From assembly GCA_018780265.1 (NCBI GenBank), contig JADMJV010000186.1, positions 1 through 33,821 of the forward strand: a stretch of DNA of 33,821 nucleotides, given 5' to 3'. Source of the DNA: a bacterium (lineage in GTDB: Bacteria; Vulcanimicrobiota; Xenobia; Xenobiales; JADMJV01). Of this stretch, positions 6,903 through 15,410 are shown piece by piece; the stretch's first letter is position 1, and each line of letters opens with the position of its first letter. The position numbers and the translations under genes are program-made. The notes under the pieces were generated by a model that had not been told where the DNA came from, did no database searches, and saw only the letters and a list, made by a program, of their open reading frames with translations.

Positions 6903-9281
6903 CTAATCGGCCTGGTAGGCGGCTGTGGCCAGGGGGATGCCCAGCACCCTGCGCAGGGAGGCGGCGGTGGCTCCCAGGCAGATGAGCAGGCTGCCCAGGG
7001 CGGTGCCCAGCAAGGTGAGGGGGTTTACGCTCAGGGTCAGTTGAATCAAATCGGACTGATAGTGAGCCAGTAGCCAGTTGCCTATCACGACTCCTGTCGG
7101 AAGGCCCAGGGTTAAGCCCAGCAGCCAGGCCAACAGCGTTTCAATCACGAGAATGGTCACCAGTGTGGCGTCCGACACGCCCAGGATGGAAAGTGTGGCC
7201 AGTTCGCGCAGGCGTTCCATCACGTTCATGGTGCTGCATCCCGCCAACAGCGCGATGGCCAGCAAACTGGAACAGCCGATCATCAAGGCCAGGTAGGTAT
7301 TGAGCATTTTGAGCAGGTCGTGAATGTCTGCCCGGGTATCGGCGGGATCGATCACCGACTCGACCAGAGGACATGTATACAGGCGGCGACGCACGGATTC
7401 TTGAGCTTCGGGGGCGACTTTCAGGTACAGTAAGTTGATGACATCGGTGGGGGTGTTGTCGCCCGCGGCCACCTGTTGCTGGAGTTCTTTCAGAGGCAGT
7501 TTGACCGGCAGGGCGATGGGCTCGAATAATTCTGGGCCGACTACATACGAGACGATCGGAGCCAGTTCGCGGTTAGTGGTGCTCTGGACCTGAACATAAT
7601 CGCCGGGATGGGCGTGCAGTTGGCGCAATTGGACCGGCCCTAACAGGAGAGGAGAATGGGGAGTTATTTCCAGCGGCCGGCGATCGCGATCGTAGGGGCG
7701 GAGCAACTCGGAGCCGGCGGGCACACCCAGCACGCCCGTCTCCACGGAATCGGGACCAAGCTGCAGCCTCATCCTCCACCACAAAACGCCCTCCACCCGG
7801 CTCACCCCCGGCCAACTCTGGATGGGGGGGAGAACGGCCGGGCTGGTGAGGTGCAGGTCCACCTGCATGTCATAGCGGTGTACCGATTGGAAAAAGAATT
7901 CGAGAGTGCTGCGTTGGCTGTCGAGGAGCATGAGCGTGAAGACCATCTGGACCACCGCCAGGGCAATTCCCATCACCACCACCAGGGTCCGTATCGGTTG
8001 GCGCAACAGGTTACGCAGCGGCAGGCGCAGCAGGTAAGGAGCCTGGCCCAGCCCCGGCAATCCTGCTCGCGCTCGGAAGGTACGCTGCGAAGCCGAAAAA
8101 TCGGAACGCAGGACTTCGGCCGGGTCGAGGTGGACCAGTCGACTGGCGGCTCGCCAACCGGCCCCCACAGATACAGCGGTGGCAAGAATGGGGGAGAGCA
8201 GCATGTAGAACAGAGGGGGATGGGTGGCCAGAAAGGGTAGACCCAGGTTCTCGGCATAGTACCTGGAACAGCCCTCGCCCAACAGCCAACCCGCCGAAGC
8301 GCCCAACAGGGCCCCGCTGCCACCCACAAAAGCGCTGGTGACCAGGTAGTGAGACATCAATTGCGCGGCCGAGAAGCCCTGGCTCATCAGCACGCCGATC
8401 TGTCGGCGCTGTTGCGCGATCAATTGAGTCAGCGTGCTGACCAGAATAATCGAGCTCAGCGATAGAAAAAGGATGGGGAAGAGTGTGGCCACACCTGCAA
8501 AGGCACGCTGATCGCGCAACAGGAGTTCGTTGGATGGCTGCTGTTCGCGGCCTACGGGACCTTCCTTTACATAACTTTCCAGGTGCCGCCGAGCCTCCTC
8601 CATCAAGGCCCCTAGTTGCCCCTGATCATGGATCCGAACGTGAATTTCGTTGATGCCATCCCGCCCGTCCAGGGAACAGGCATCGCGCTGACTGACAAAC
8701 AGGACTCCGAAGCGACGCGCCGCCGGCCTGGGATCGCCACGTCCGGTGGCCAACCAGACGTATTCGGGACTGCTGACCAGACCCACCAGGGTGAACCTGC
8801 TGAATACCCCGTTGATTTCGACCTCGACGGGATCGTTCAGGCGGAAGCCGTGGGCCAGGGCGAACCGCCTTTCCATCAATACCTCGCCGTGACGCTCGGA
8901 GAGGTAGCGGCCGCCCTCGAGATAGAGTTGGTTCACCTTCGGTTGGTGCCCAACCGGAATGCCGATGGCCCGACCGGCCATGTAGTTTCCATTGGACAGG
9001 TGGATGCGCAGGGAAAGAACGCGCCTGCCCTCCACCGACTCTACCCCACGCAGGCTGGCGATGCGGTCGACAAGTTGGGGCTGGGCGCTGTGAACTTGGA
9101 AGTAAAAATCCAGGAATTTGAGGCGATCGTAGGTGTAGCGACAGGACTCTCTCAGGTTGCTGGAGGCTGCCGAGAAAGCCACGAAGAGCATGGTGGCCAC
9201 CGCCACCATGACGGCGCAGGTGCTGAAAGAAACCCACCGGTGGCGAAGGTCGCGCACGGACTTGACAAAGAGGAGTTGCAA
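6903..9281 (-). CDS. ABC transporter permease with two FtsX domains
   Basis: The 792-residue protein is a duplicated FtsX/MacB-type permease. Its first half has one TM helix near residues 17-38, a long extracytoplasmic domain, then three TM helices (~255-385, including a LISQ/SQGFSAAQL coupling region). The second half repeats the pattern: one TM near 425-450, a second soluble domain, and three TM helices in the last ~130 residues. This is the 4+4 layout of lipoprotein- and lipid-handling (type VII) ABC permeases, which extract substrate from the inner membrane rather than importing it. It pairs with the ATPase directly upstream and the membrane-fusion protein before that. The start is TTG 9281; no better start lies between it and the ATPase stop, which is in the same reading frame 45 bp upstream. 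It is about twice the length of DevC-type permeases. Confidence 0.88.
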   Translation of the reverse strand: MQLLFVKSVRDLRHRWVSFSTCAVMVAVATMLFVAFSAASSNLRESCRYTYDRLKFLDFYFQVHSAQPQLVDRIASLRGVESVEGRRVLSLRIHLSNGNYMAGRAIGIPVGHQPKVNQLYLEGGRYLSERHGEVLMERRFALAHGFRLNDPVEVEINGVFSRFTLVGLVSSPEYVWLATGRGDPRPAARRFGVLFVSQRDACSLDGRDGINEIHVRIHDQGQLGALMEEARRHLESYVKEGPVGREQQPSNELLLRDQRAFAGVATLFPILFLSLSSIILVSTLTQLIAQQRRQIGVLMSQGFSAAQLMSHYLVTSAFVGGSGALLGASAGWLLGEGCSRYYAENLGLPFLATHPPLFYMLLSPILATAVSVGAGWRAASRLVHLDPAEVLRSDFSASQRTFRARAGLPGLGQAPYLLRLPLRNLLRQPIRTLVVVMGIALAVVQMVFTLMLLDSQRSTLEFFFQSVHRYDMQVDLHLTSPAVLPPIQSWPGVSRVEGVLWWRMRLQLGPDSVETGVLGVPAGSELLRPYDRDRRPLEITPHSPLLLGPVQLRQLHAHPGDYVQVQSTTNRELAPIVSYVVGPELFEPIALPVKLPLKELQQQVAAGDNTPTDVINLLYLKVAPEAQESVRRRLYTCPLVESVIDPADTRADIHDLLKMLNTYLALMIGCSSLLAIALLAGCSTMNVMERLRELATLSILGVSDATLVTILVIETLLAWLLGLTLGLPTGVVIGNWLLAHYQSDLIQLTLSVNPLTLLGTALGSLLICLGATAASLRRVLGIPLATAAYQAD

Positions 9282-9326
9282 CCCGGAGGGGTTCGTGACC
9301 TCGACGGACCGTTCCCCTGCGCGTAG

Positions 9327-10025
9327 CTACCAGTCGATATCGTCGGGGTCGAGAGGGCTGTTGTTGCGCACGTCCGAGCGGATCAGGCCGTCCTTCATGG
9401 TCAGCACTCGGGTGGCTACCGAAGTCAGCGCGGCGTTGTGGGTCACCATGATCACGCATTTTCCCCGGCCGTGAATCTCGTGGAGTAGCTTGAGGACCCG
9501 CCTGCCGGTGGCCGCATCCAGGCTGCCCGTGGGCTCGTCGCCCAGCAGGATGGGCGGGTCTTTGACCAGGGCGCGGGCAATGGCCACACGCTGTTGCTCC
9601 CCCCCGCTGAGTTCGTGGGGAAAGTGATCACCGCGCTCGCCCAGGCCCACCGCCCCCAGCACTTCCTCGCCGGCCCGGGACGCGCCCACCAGTTCGGCGA
9701 CCAGTTCGACATTCTCGCGGGCCGTCAGATTGGGGATGAGGTTGTGGAACTGAAAAATCACCCCGACCGAGCGCCGACGGTAGTGCACCAGACTCTTTCG
9801 ATTGAGGGCCGAAACCTCCACGCCATCGACTCGAAGGATGCCGGAACTGGGTGAATCGATGCCTGCGATCAGATTCATCAGAGTGGTTTTCCCCGAGCCG
9901 CTCGGGCCCAGCACAATGATGAATTCTCCCCTCTCGATCGACAGGTCGGTCGGCTGCAGGGCCTGCACACGATGGGTTCCCATCGTATAGTGGCGACAGA
10001 CCTGGACCAGTTCGATCAGGGCCAC
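9327..10025 (-). CDS. ABC transporter ATPase, LolD/MacB/DevA-like
   Basis: All ATPase motifs are intact in this 232-residue protein: Walker A GPSGSGKTT (40-48), Q-loop IFQFHNL (~90), signature LSGGEQQRVAIARAL (139-153), Walker B ILLGDE (159-164), D-loop GSLD and the switch His in VTHN. It is closest in sequence style to the LolD/MacB/DevA branch that drives FtsX-type permeases. I place the start at GTG 10025 (peptide MALIELVQV), 13 bp after the stop of the membrane-fusion gene. The longer ORF reaching back to 10094 would overlap that gene and adds an unlikely leader. The C-terminal tail ends in DPDDIDW. It should energise export by the downstream permease. Confidence 0.93.
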   Translation of the reverse strand: MALIELVQVCRHYTMGTHRVQALQPTDLSIERGEFIIVLGPSGSGKTTLMNLIAGIDSPSSGILRVDGVEVSALNRKSLVHYRRRSVGVIFQFHNLIPNLTARENVELVAELVGASRAGEEVLGAVGLGERGDHFPHELSGGEQQRVAIARALVKDPPILLGDEPTGSLDAATGRRVLKLLHEIHGRGKCVIMVTHNAALTSVATRVLTMKDGLIRSDVRNNSPLDPDDIDW

Positions 10026-10038
10026 GGTGGAGGTATCC

Positions 10039-11469
10039 TCAAGGCAGCGGGTCAACTCCGGCACCCTGGGTGATGCGGTCGCCACCCTCCACAATGACCA
10101 CGGTATTGGAGTCCACCCCGCCTGTCAGCTCGACCCGATCGGCGGTGGCCGCCCCGATCTGAACCTTCAATTCGACGGCCTGGCCGCTGCGGACGGCCAT
10201 CACGCTGTCCGCGCCTCGATCGCGAAACACGGCGGAGCGGGGCAGTAGCAGTGTATCGCGGGCTAAAACCAGGTTACCCTCCACCTGAGCTTCCAGGCCA
10301 TCGCGCAGGGCCGGTGGCTGCTTCAACTCGACTCGAATGCGCAGCACTCGGGATTCGGAAGGACCTCGGGTGCGGCGCTCGAGGGCGGGAGAGATCTGCA
10401 CTACTTTTCCGGCAAAGTTTTGCCCGGGCATCGACGTGAAACTCACTTCCACGGGCATGTCGAGGACGACCTTGGTGGCGTCCTGTTCGTCGACTTCGGC
10501 TTCCACCCTCAGTCCCCGGGAGGTGACCATGGTCAGGAAGGGCTGCAGCCAATCGACGTATTCGCCGGGTTCGTACATGAGTTGGAGGACCACTCCGTCC
10601 TCGGGAGCCTTGATTTCGGTTCGGCTCAGGCGCAATTGAGCCGTTTTGAGACGGCCTTGACAGCGATGGGTTTCCTGGATGGCCACCCGGAGGCGGTCCT
10701 CGTAGACCTGCAATTCTTTGGAGTGACTGTCCTCCGCCTGCAATCGCTCGGCCCGAGCTTGATTGAGCTTCGCCTTAGCCACTTCAAGCTCCTCGGCCCG
10801 GGGCTGTTGCTCATGCATTCGTAGCTGCGCTTGGGCCTGCTCCAGTTCGGCCCTGGCCGCCTTGTGGTCGGTCTCGGAGCGCTCGAGTTGGGCCGCTGAC
10901 AGGATATCCTGGTCAAATAATTGGCGGCTGCGTAACGATTCACTTTGGGCCAACTTCAGACGGGCTTCGGCCGCCTCGACGGCGGCCCTGGCACGGGCCA
11001 TTTCGTGTTTCAGAGGGCGCCGGGTCAAGCGTACCTGGGCCTCGGCTTCCTGTTGGCCCGCCTGAGCGCTTCGCAACTCTCCCGTGAGCTGGCTGCTGCG
11101 CAGAGAGAGTGCGTGGGCGGCTTCTATCTCGCGGTTTCGGGCGGCTTCCAGTTCGGCCTGGAATACCTCCAGGTCGGCGGTGAGCTCCTGAGCGTTCAGG
11201 GTTCCCAGCACCTGACCTTTGTGAACCTTTTGGTTTTCTTTGACTTCGTTGTCGATCAAGCGCCCCGTGTAGCCGGTGTGCACTCGCACGAGATGGCACT
11301 TCACTCGTCCGCTGGCCACAAAGTGACCGACCAGATCGCCGCGCGAGGGGCGTGCCACCCGAGCCTGAACCTTCTTCGGTCTGGCGCAGCCGGGGCTGAG
11401 GCAGGCCAGCAGCAAAAGGAACAAACCCGGGCCGGTTCTAAGAAAATGCGGGCGCTGTTGAGGGGACAC
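10039..11469 (-). CDS. HlyD/RND-type membrane-fusion lipoprotein (periplasmic adaptor)
   Basis: The 476-residue protein begins with a lipoprotein signal (hydrophobic LFLLLLACLSPGC, Cys in the lipobox), placing it on the inner membrane facing the periplasm. A short barrel/lipoyl half (YTGRLIDNEVKENQKVHKGQVLG, written here only as a landmark near 65-90) leads into a long Ala/Glu/Gln/Arg-rich coiled-coil hairpin (~95-265). The second lipoyl half (IKAPEDGVVLQL) and beta-barrel domains follow. This is the adaptor that links an inner-membrane ABC exporter to a TolC-like outer-membrane channel; no TolC gene is in the window. Start: GTG 11469. It is the first gene of the five-gene minus-strand operon. 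Membrane-fusion protein, ATPase and FtsX permease together match the DevBCA/MacAB-type export machine. Confidence 0.9.
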   Translation of the reverse strand: MSPQQRPHFLRTGPGLFLLLLACLSPGCARPKKVQARVARPSRGDLVGHFVASGRVKCHLVRVHTGYTGRLIDNEVKENQKVHKGQVLGTLNAQELTADLEVFQAELEAARNREIEAAHALSLRSSQLTGELRSAQAGQQEAEAQVRLTRRPLKHEMARARAAVEAAEARLKLAQSESLRSRQLFDQDILSAAQLERSETDHKAARAELEQAQAQLRMHEQQPRAEELEVAKAKLNQARAERLQAEDSHSKELQVYEDRLRVAIQETHRCQGRLKTAQLRLSRTEIKAPEDGVVLQLMYEPGEYVDWLQPFLTMVTSRGLRVEAEVDEQDATKVVLDMPVEVSFTSMPGQNFAGKVVQISPALERRTRGPSESRVLRIRVELKQPPALRDGLEAQVEGNLVLARDTLLLPRSAVFRDRGADSVMAVRSGQAVELKVQIGAATADRVELTGGVDSNTVVIVEGGDRITQGAGVDPLP

Positions 11470-11615
11470 CTTGGGGGCGGGCTTCTAGCGCCAGCCAGGG
11501 TGTCCTTCTCTGTTGTCATCGTGTCTGATCAGGCTTGCCTAAACTCGGAGGAGGATTCAATTCCGACTAATTCGAAGTAGGTTTCCTTCAAGTCTTACAC
11601 GAAAGGGATTGTGCA

Positions 11616-13115
11616 ATGCCCGTCGTTGACATGTCTCACTATGCCCGTTACGAATCTCGGCCGTTCAATAAAGAGGAGCGGGAAAAAGTTACCGTCCTTT
11701 TTGGCGGCCTGACCTGGAAGCATGAGAAGTTGCTTCAGGGGGTTCTCCACAATTTGAACTACAACGCTCGGACCTTACCCAATATCACCCGTCAGGATCT
11801 GGATATGGGTAAAGAGTTGATCGATGTGGGCGCCTGCTCGCCGACCATCTTCACCACCGGCAGTCTGGCCAGTTTCTTGAAGTCGGAAGCGGAGGTGCAC
11901 GGCAAGGAGGCGGTGGCTGACAAGTATGTCTTCGCCACCTTTGGGGCCTGTGGACCGTGCCGCTTTGGCCAGTATCACGAGTCTTACTCGATGGCCTTGG
12001 ACGGACTGGGGCTGCGATCTTTGCGGATGCTGTTGCTGGCTCAGGAGTTTAAGCAAAGCAAAGGCAAGGGGGATGGCCTGGAGGTCAATGTGCCCTTCGC
12101 ACTGGGGGTTGTTTGGGCATTGCTGATCGCTGACACGCTCACCGATCTGGAATATTTGACCCGGCCCTATGAGGTGAATCCCGGGGAAACTGATAGGGTT
12201 TTGCAGGAATGCCTGGAGATCATGTATCAGGCCTTTAAAAATCGCCCGCTGCGCGGGGGCAAACTGGGTGTAGCGGCACTGCATTTCTTTGGCAATTACT
12301 TTACCGATACTCTGCGCTTGATTCGGCAGAAGTTTGCGGCCATTGAGGTCGATCGTCTGAGGGTCAAAGCCAGGGTGAAGCTGACCGGCGAGTTTTGGCT
12401 GCAAATCCACGAGGGCGAAGGCAACTATAATATCAAGCGGTGGCTGGAACAGGAGGGCGGCGAGGTGATTACCGCGCCTATCGCCGTGTGGATCGAGTAT
12501 CTGATGCAGCCGTTCCAGCGCGAAGCCAAGGACCCGACTTTCGCCAAGACTCGCTGGAAACAATGGACGCTGCAGGCCGTGCTGTGGATTTACCGGGGGG
12601 TTTACAACCGTTTCCGCAAAGCCCTGGGCAACCTGCCCTACCCACTGCCAGATCAGGTGGAGATGAAGAATCTGGCGCATCCCTTCTACCATCACCGTCA
12701 GCGGGGTGGCGAGGGCCATATGCTGGTAGGTAAAGCGCTACAGGCCTATCACCACAAGTCGGCCCACATGGTGTGTGAGCTTACGCCATATTCATGCATG
12801 CCCAATACCATGTCGGTGGGGGCTATGGCCAATGTTTTGGGCAAACATCCCGACCTTCTCTACGCTGCCATCGAGGTCAAGGGAGATGCCGATACTCACG
12901 CTCTGTCGCGGTGTCAGATGATACTGACCGAAGCCCGCCGGCGCGCTCACGCCGAATTTGAAGAGGTGCTGGCGCGCACCGGTCTGACTATCGAAGCCAT
13001 CCGCCGCTACGAGCGCAGTCACCCGGAGGTGACCAAGGCCAATTACCGCATTCCCCACGCCGGTTGTGCGGGGATGGCGGCCAACTACGTACTCCATCTG
13101 GCCGGCAAGATTTAG
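11616..13115 (+). CDS. 2-hydroxyacyl-CoA dehydratase (HgdB/BcrC-like) subunit
   Basis: The 499-residue protein carries cysteine motifs of the HGD-D family: VGACSPTIF (Cys74), FGACGPCRFG (Cys112, Cys115) and CELTPYSCMP near 390. In this family such cysteines hold a [4Fe-4S] cluster that receives an electron from an ATP-driven activase for dehydration or reduction of an acyl-CoA. In many anaerobes this domain is the C-terminal part of a giant activase protein; here it stands alone and comes first. AAAGGGA about 9 bp before ATG 11616 is a good ribosome-binding site. The next gene starts 3 bp after its stop, so the three dehydratase genes form one operon. The substrate is not deducible. The reaction requires strictly reducing, anaerobic conditions in characterised members. 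Confidence 0.82.
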   Translation: MPVVDMSHYARYESRPFNKEEREKVTVLFGGLTWKHEKLLQGVLHNLNYNARTLPNITRQDLDMGKELIDVGACSPTIFTTGSLASFLKSEAEVHGKEAVADKYVFATFGACGPCRFGQYHESYSMALDGLGLRSLRMLLLAQEFKQSKGKGDGLEVNVPFALGVVWALLIADTLTDLEYLTRPYEVNPGETDRVLQECLEIMYQAFKNRPLRGGKLGVAALHFFGNYFTDTLRLIRQKFAAIEVDRLRVKARVKLTGEFWLQIHEGEGNYNIKRWLEQEGGEVITAPIAVWIEYLMQPFQREAKDPTFAKTRWKQWTLQAVLWIYRGVYNRFRKALGNLPYPLPDQVEMKNLAHPFYHHRQRGGEGHMLVGKALQAYHHKSAHMVCELTPYSCMPNTMSVGAMANVLGKHPDLLYAAIEVKGDADTHALSRCQMILTEARRRAHAEFEEVLARTGLTIEAIRRYERSHPEVTKANYRIPHAGCAGMAANYVLHLAGKI

Positions 13116-13118
13116 CTC

Positions 13119-15410
13119 GTGTCTATCTTTCGGCCGCTGCGCGTCCTTGAGGCAGGGGAAGACCTGCCGCAGGCTCTGCAGGATCGTCTGGCCAGGCAAC
13201 CTCGCGGGCGCGATTTCGTGCCACTTGCGGGCAAGATTTGCGGGGTCGACGTGGGCAGCACGACCTGCAAATATGTGCTGGCTTCGGCTACGGGCGAGGT
13301 GTTGACTCAGGCTTATGAGCGCCATAACACCAGGCAGGCGGAGAAGGTGCTGGAGTTTCTGGAGCGCCTGGAAGAGCAGCACGGCCTGAAAGCCGGCCAG
13401 GATCGGGTGATTTTCACCGGTTCCGGGGCCGGGCTGATCGCTCCACTACTGGGCGGCAAACTGGTTCAGGAGGTGGTGGCTGTGGCCGCCGCCGTGGAAC
13501 GCCAGCATCCCGACGTTCAGTTTGTGAGTGAAATCGGCGGCGAGGACATGAAGACGATCTTCTTCAGCGGCAGCGGTCCTTCGCGCAGCAAACAGGTGCT
13601 GATGCAGGCGGCCTGCTCGGGCGGCACCGGGACCTTTATTGAAAAGACCGCACGCAAGCTGCAGATCACGCCCGAGCAACTGGCCGGCATGGGCTACAAC
13701 GGCATGACGCTGCACAAGATCAGCAGCAAATGCGGCATTTTTGCCGAGGCCGATGCCAATACTCTGCTCAAGGCAGGCGCCTCGGTGGAGGAGATCATCG
13801 CCTCCCTGTTTGAAGCCGTGGTCTACCAGAACCTGGCTACCTTGACCCGAGGCAACACCCCGTTGCCCGGCATTTTGCTGCTGGGCGGGCCCAATCTGTT
13901 CTTCCGTGGATTGCAGGAGGCCTGGTTCCACCATCTCACCAAATTATGGAAAGAGCGGGCGGTGGCCCTGCCCGAGGGGCGCGATCCGGCCTCCCTCATC
14001 GTGGTGCCCGAGGACGCGGTTTACTATGCGGCTCTCGGCTGTGTGGCCGTGGGGCTTCAGGAACCCTCGGTGGGTCTGTATGAAGGCACCTCCCAACTGC
14101 GATGGTGGCTGCAAGAGGGGCAGCATGAGGAGAAGAAAAAAGCCGGTCGCGGTGGTTTGTGGCGCACCAGCGAGGACCTGGAAGCTTTTCAGGCGGCCTA
14201 CAAGGACGACGGCCCGCCCCCCCTGGAGGTCCGGGCCCCTGGTCGTCATGAGGGGGTGATCATTGGCTGCGATTTTGGCTCGACCACGGCCAAGGCCGTC
14301 TGCCTGTCGCGGGACAAAGAAATGCTTTTCTCTTGCTATGCCCTGAGCAAAGGGAATCCCATTGAGGACGCCCGCTCACTTTTTGCTCAGATCCGCGAGG
14401 CCGGCTGGACGGAGCCGATCTTGAGCGTGGGCTTTACCGGCTACGGCAAAGACTTGCTCAAGGGGATTTTGGGCGCCGACTGCGCCGTGGTCGAAACCAT
14501 TGCCCACGCCAGCGCCGGGCTGCACTACTTTCCGGATGCCGACTGTATTTGCGACGTAGGCGGAGTCGACGTAAAAATTATGATTCTAAACAACGGCACG
14601 GTCAGCGATTTTCGTCTCAACTCCCAGTGCTCGTCAGGCAACGGCGCCTTTCTGCAGGGCGTGGCTGAGCGTTTCGCGATTTCGCTCAGCGACATCGCCG
14701 AGCAGGCTTTCCTGGCCGAATCGATGCCTCAACTGTCGATGGGTTGTGGGGTATTTTTGCAGAGCGATATCGTCAATCAGCAGCGCAAGGGTTGGCAGGC
14801 TCAGGAGATTTTGGCCGCCTTGTGCTCGATTTTGCCAATGAATGTGTGGATTTACGCCGGGGGCCTGACCAATCTTAAGCAGGTGGGCAAGAAGTACATT
14901 CTGCAGGGCGGCACTCACAAGAATCTGGCCGTGGTGAAGGCTCAGGTGGATTTTATCAAATCGAAGGTGCCGGACGCCGATATTGTGGTTCACCCCTATT
15001 CGGGCGAGGCCGGGGCGATCGGGGCCGGTCTGGTGGCCCTGGAGTGGTGGCAAAAGGGCGGGAACAGCGGCTTTCGAGGGTTTGAATCGATCGAGAAGCT
15101 GACCTACGAGACTACCACTTCGGCCGAGACCGTCTGCAACTGGTGCCCTGTCAATTGCCAGCGCACGTTCATTGATGTTGACATCGAGGGCGGGGTCGGT
15201 CGCCGCTGGAGTAAGGTTCCACTCCCGGAGGGGAAGGATCGGGTGATTGTCAACAATTCTTGTCCTAAGGGATTGGTGGAGGACGCCAGCGAAATGCAGG
15301 CCATTAAAGCCCAGATTGAGAAGACAAAGCATGCTTTTCCCAACATTGCTGACCTGGTTCGAAGAGAAGCTTTTCGGCGAGTCGGAACGCCCGCTTCCCT
15401 CGGCCGCTGA
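13119..15410 (+). CDS. Tandem acyl-CoA dehydratase activase (two BadF/BcrA-type ATPase domains)
   Basis: The 763-residue protein contains two ASKHA ATPase domains. Their phosphate loops are GVDVGSTTCK (~42-51) and GCDFGSTTAK (~383-392). Each domain has the bridging-cluster cysteines: ACSGGTG and SKCGIF (~Cys205) in the first, QCSSGNG and MGCGVF (~Cys543) in the second. In homodimeric activases one [4Fe-4S] cluster is shared by two subunits; here a single chain could supply both halves. A C-terminal extension contains VCNWCPVNC (~670-680), spaced like a further metal or cluster site. Start: GTG 13119, 3 bp after the dehydratase stop. The last ~80 bp overlap the next gene in another frame, at the point where homologues are usually fused. 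The function is ATP-dependent electron injection into the partner dehydratase. Confidence 0.88.
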   Translation: MSIFRPLRVLEAGEDLPQALQDRLARQPRGRDFVPLAGKICGVDVGSTTCKYVLASATGEVLTQAYERHNTRQAEKVLEFLERLEEQHGLKAGQDRVIFTGSGAGLIAPLLGGKLVQEVVAVAAAVERQHPDVQFVSEIGGEDMKTIFFSGSGPSRSKQVLMQAACSGGTGTFIEKTARKLQITPEQLAGMGYNGMTLHKISSKCGIFAEADANTLLKAGASVEEIIASLFEAVVYQNLATLTRGNTPLPGILLLGGPNLFFRGLQEAWFHHLTKLWKERAVALPEGRDPASLIVVPEDAVYYAALGCVAVGLQEPSVGLYEGTSQLRWWLQEGQHEEKKKAGRGGLWRTSEDLEAFQAAYKDDGPPPLEVRAPGRHEGVIIGCDFGSTTAKAVCLSRDKEMLFSCYALSKGNPIEDARSLFAQIREAGWTEPILSVGFTGYGKDLLKGILGADCAVVETIAHASAGLHYFPDADCICDVGGVDVKIMILNNGTVSDFRLNSQCSSGNGAFLQGVAERFAISLSDIAEQAFLAESMPQLSMGCGVFLQSDIVNQQRKGWQAQEILAALCSILPMNVWIYAGGLTNLKQVGKKYILQGGTHKNLAVVKAQVDFIKSKVPDADIVVHPYSGEAGAIGAGLVALEWWQKGGNSGFRGFESIEKLTYETTTSAETVCNWCPVNCQRTFIDVDIEGGVGRRWSKVPLPEGKDRVIVNNSCPKGLVEDASEMQAIKAQIEKTKHAFPNIADLVRREAFRRVGTPASLGR

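Noticed and set aside
11301..11519. Minus-strand ORF with an ATG upstream of the membrane-fusion gene
   Set aside because: It uses a different frame from the lipoprotein signal and adaptor domains and has no supporting composition.
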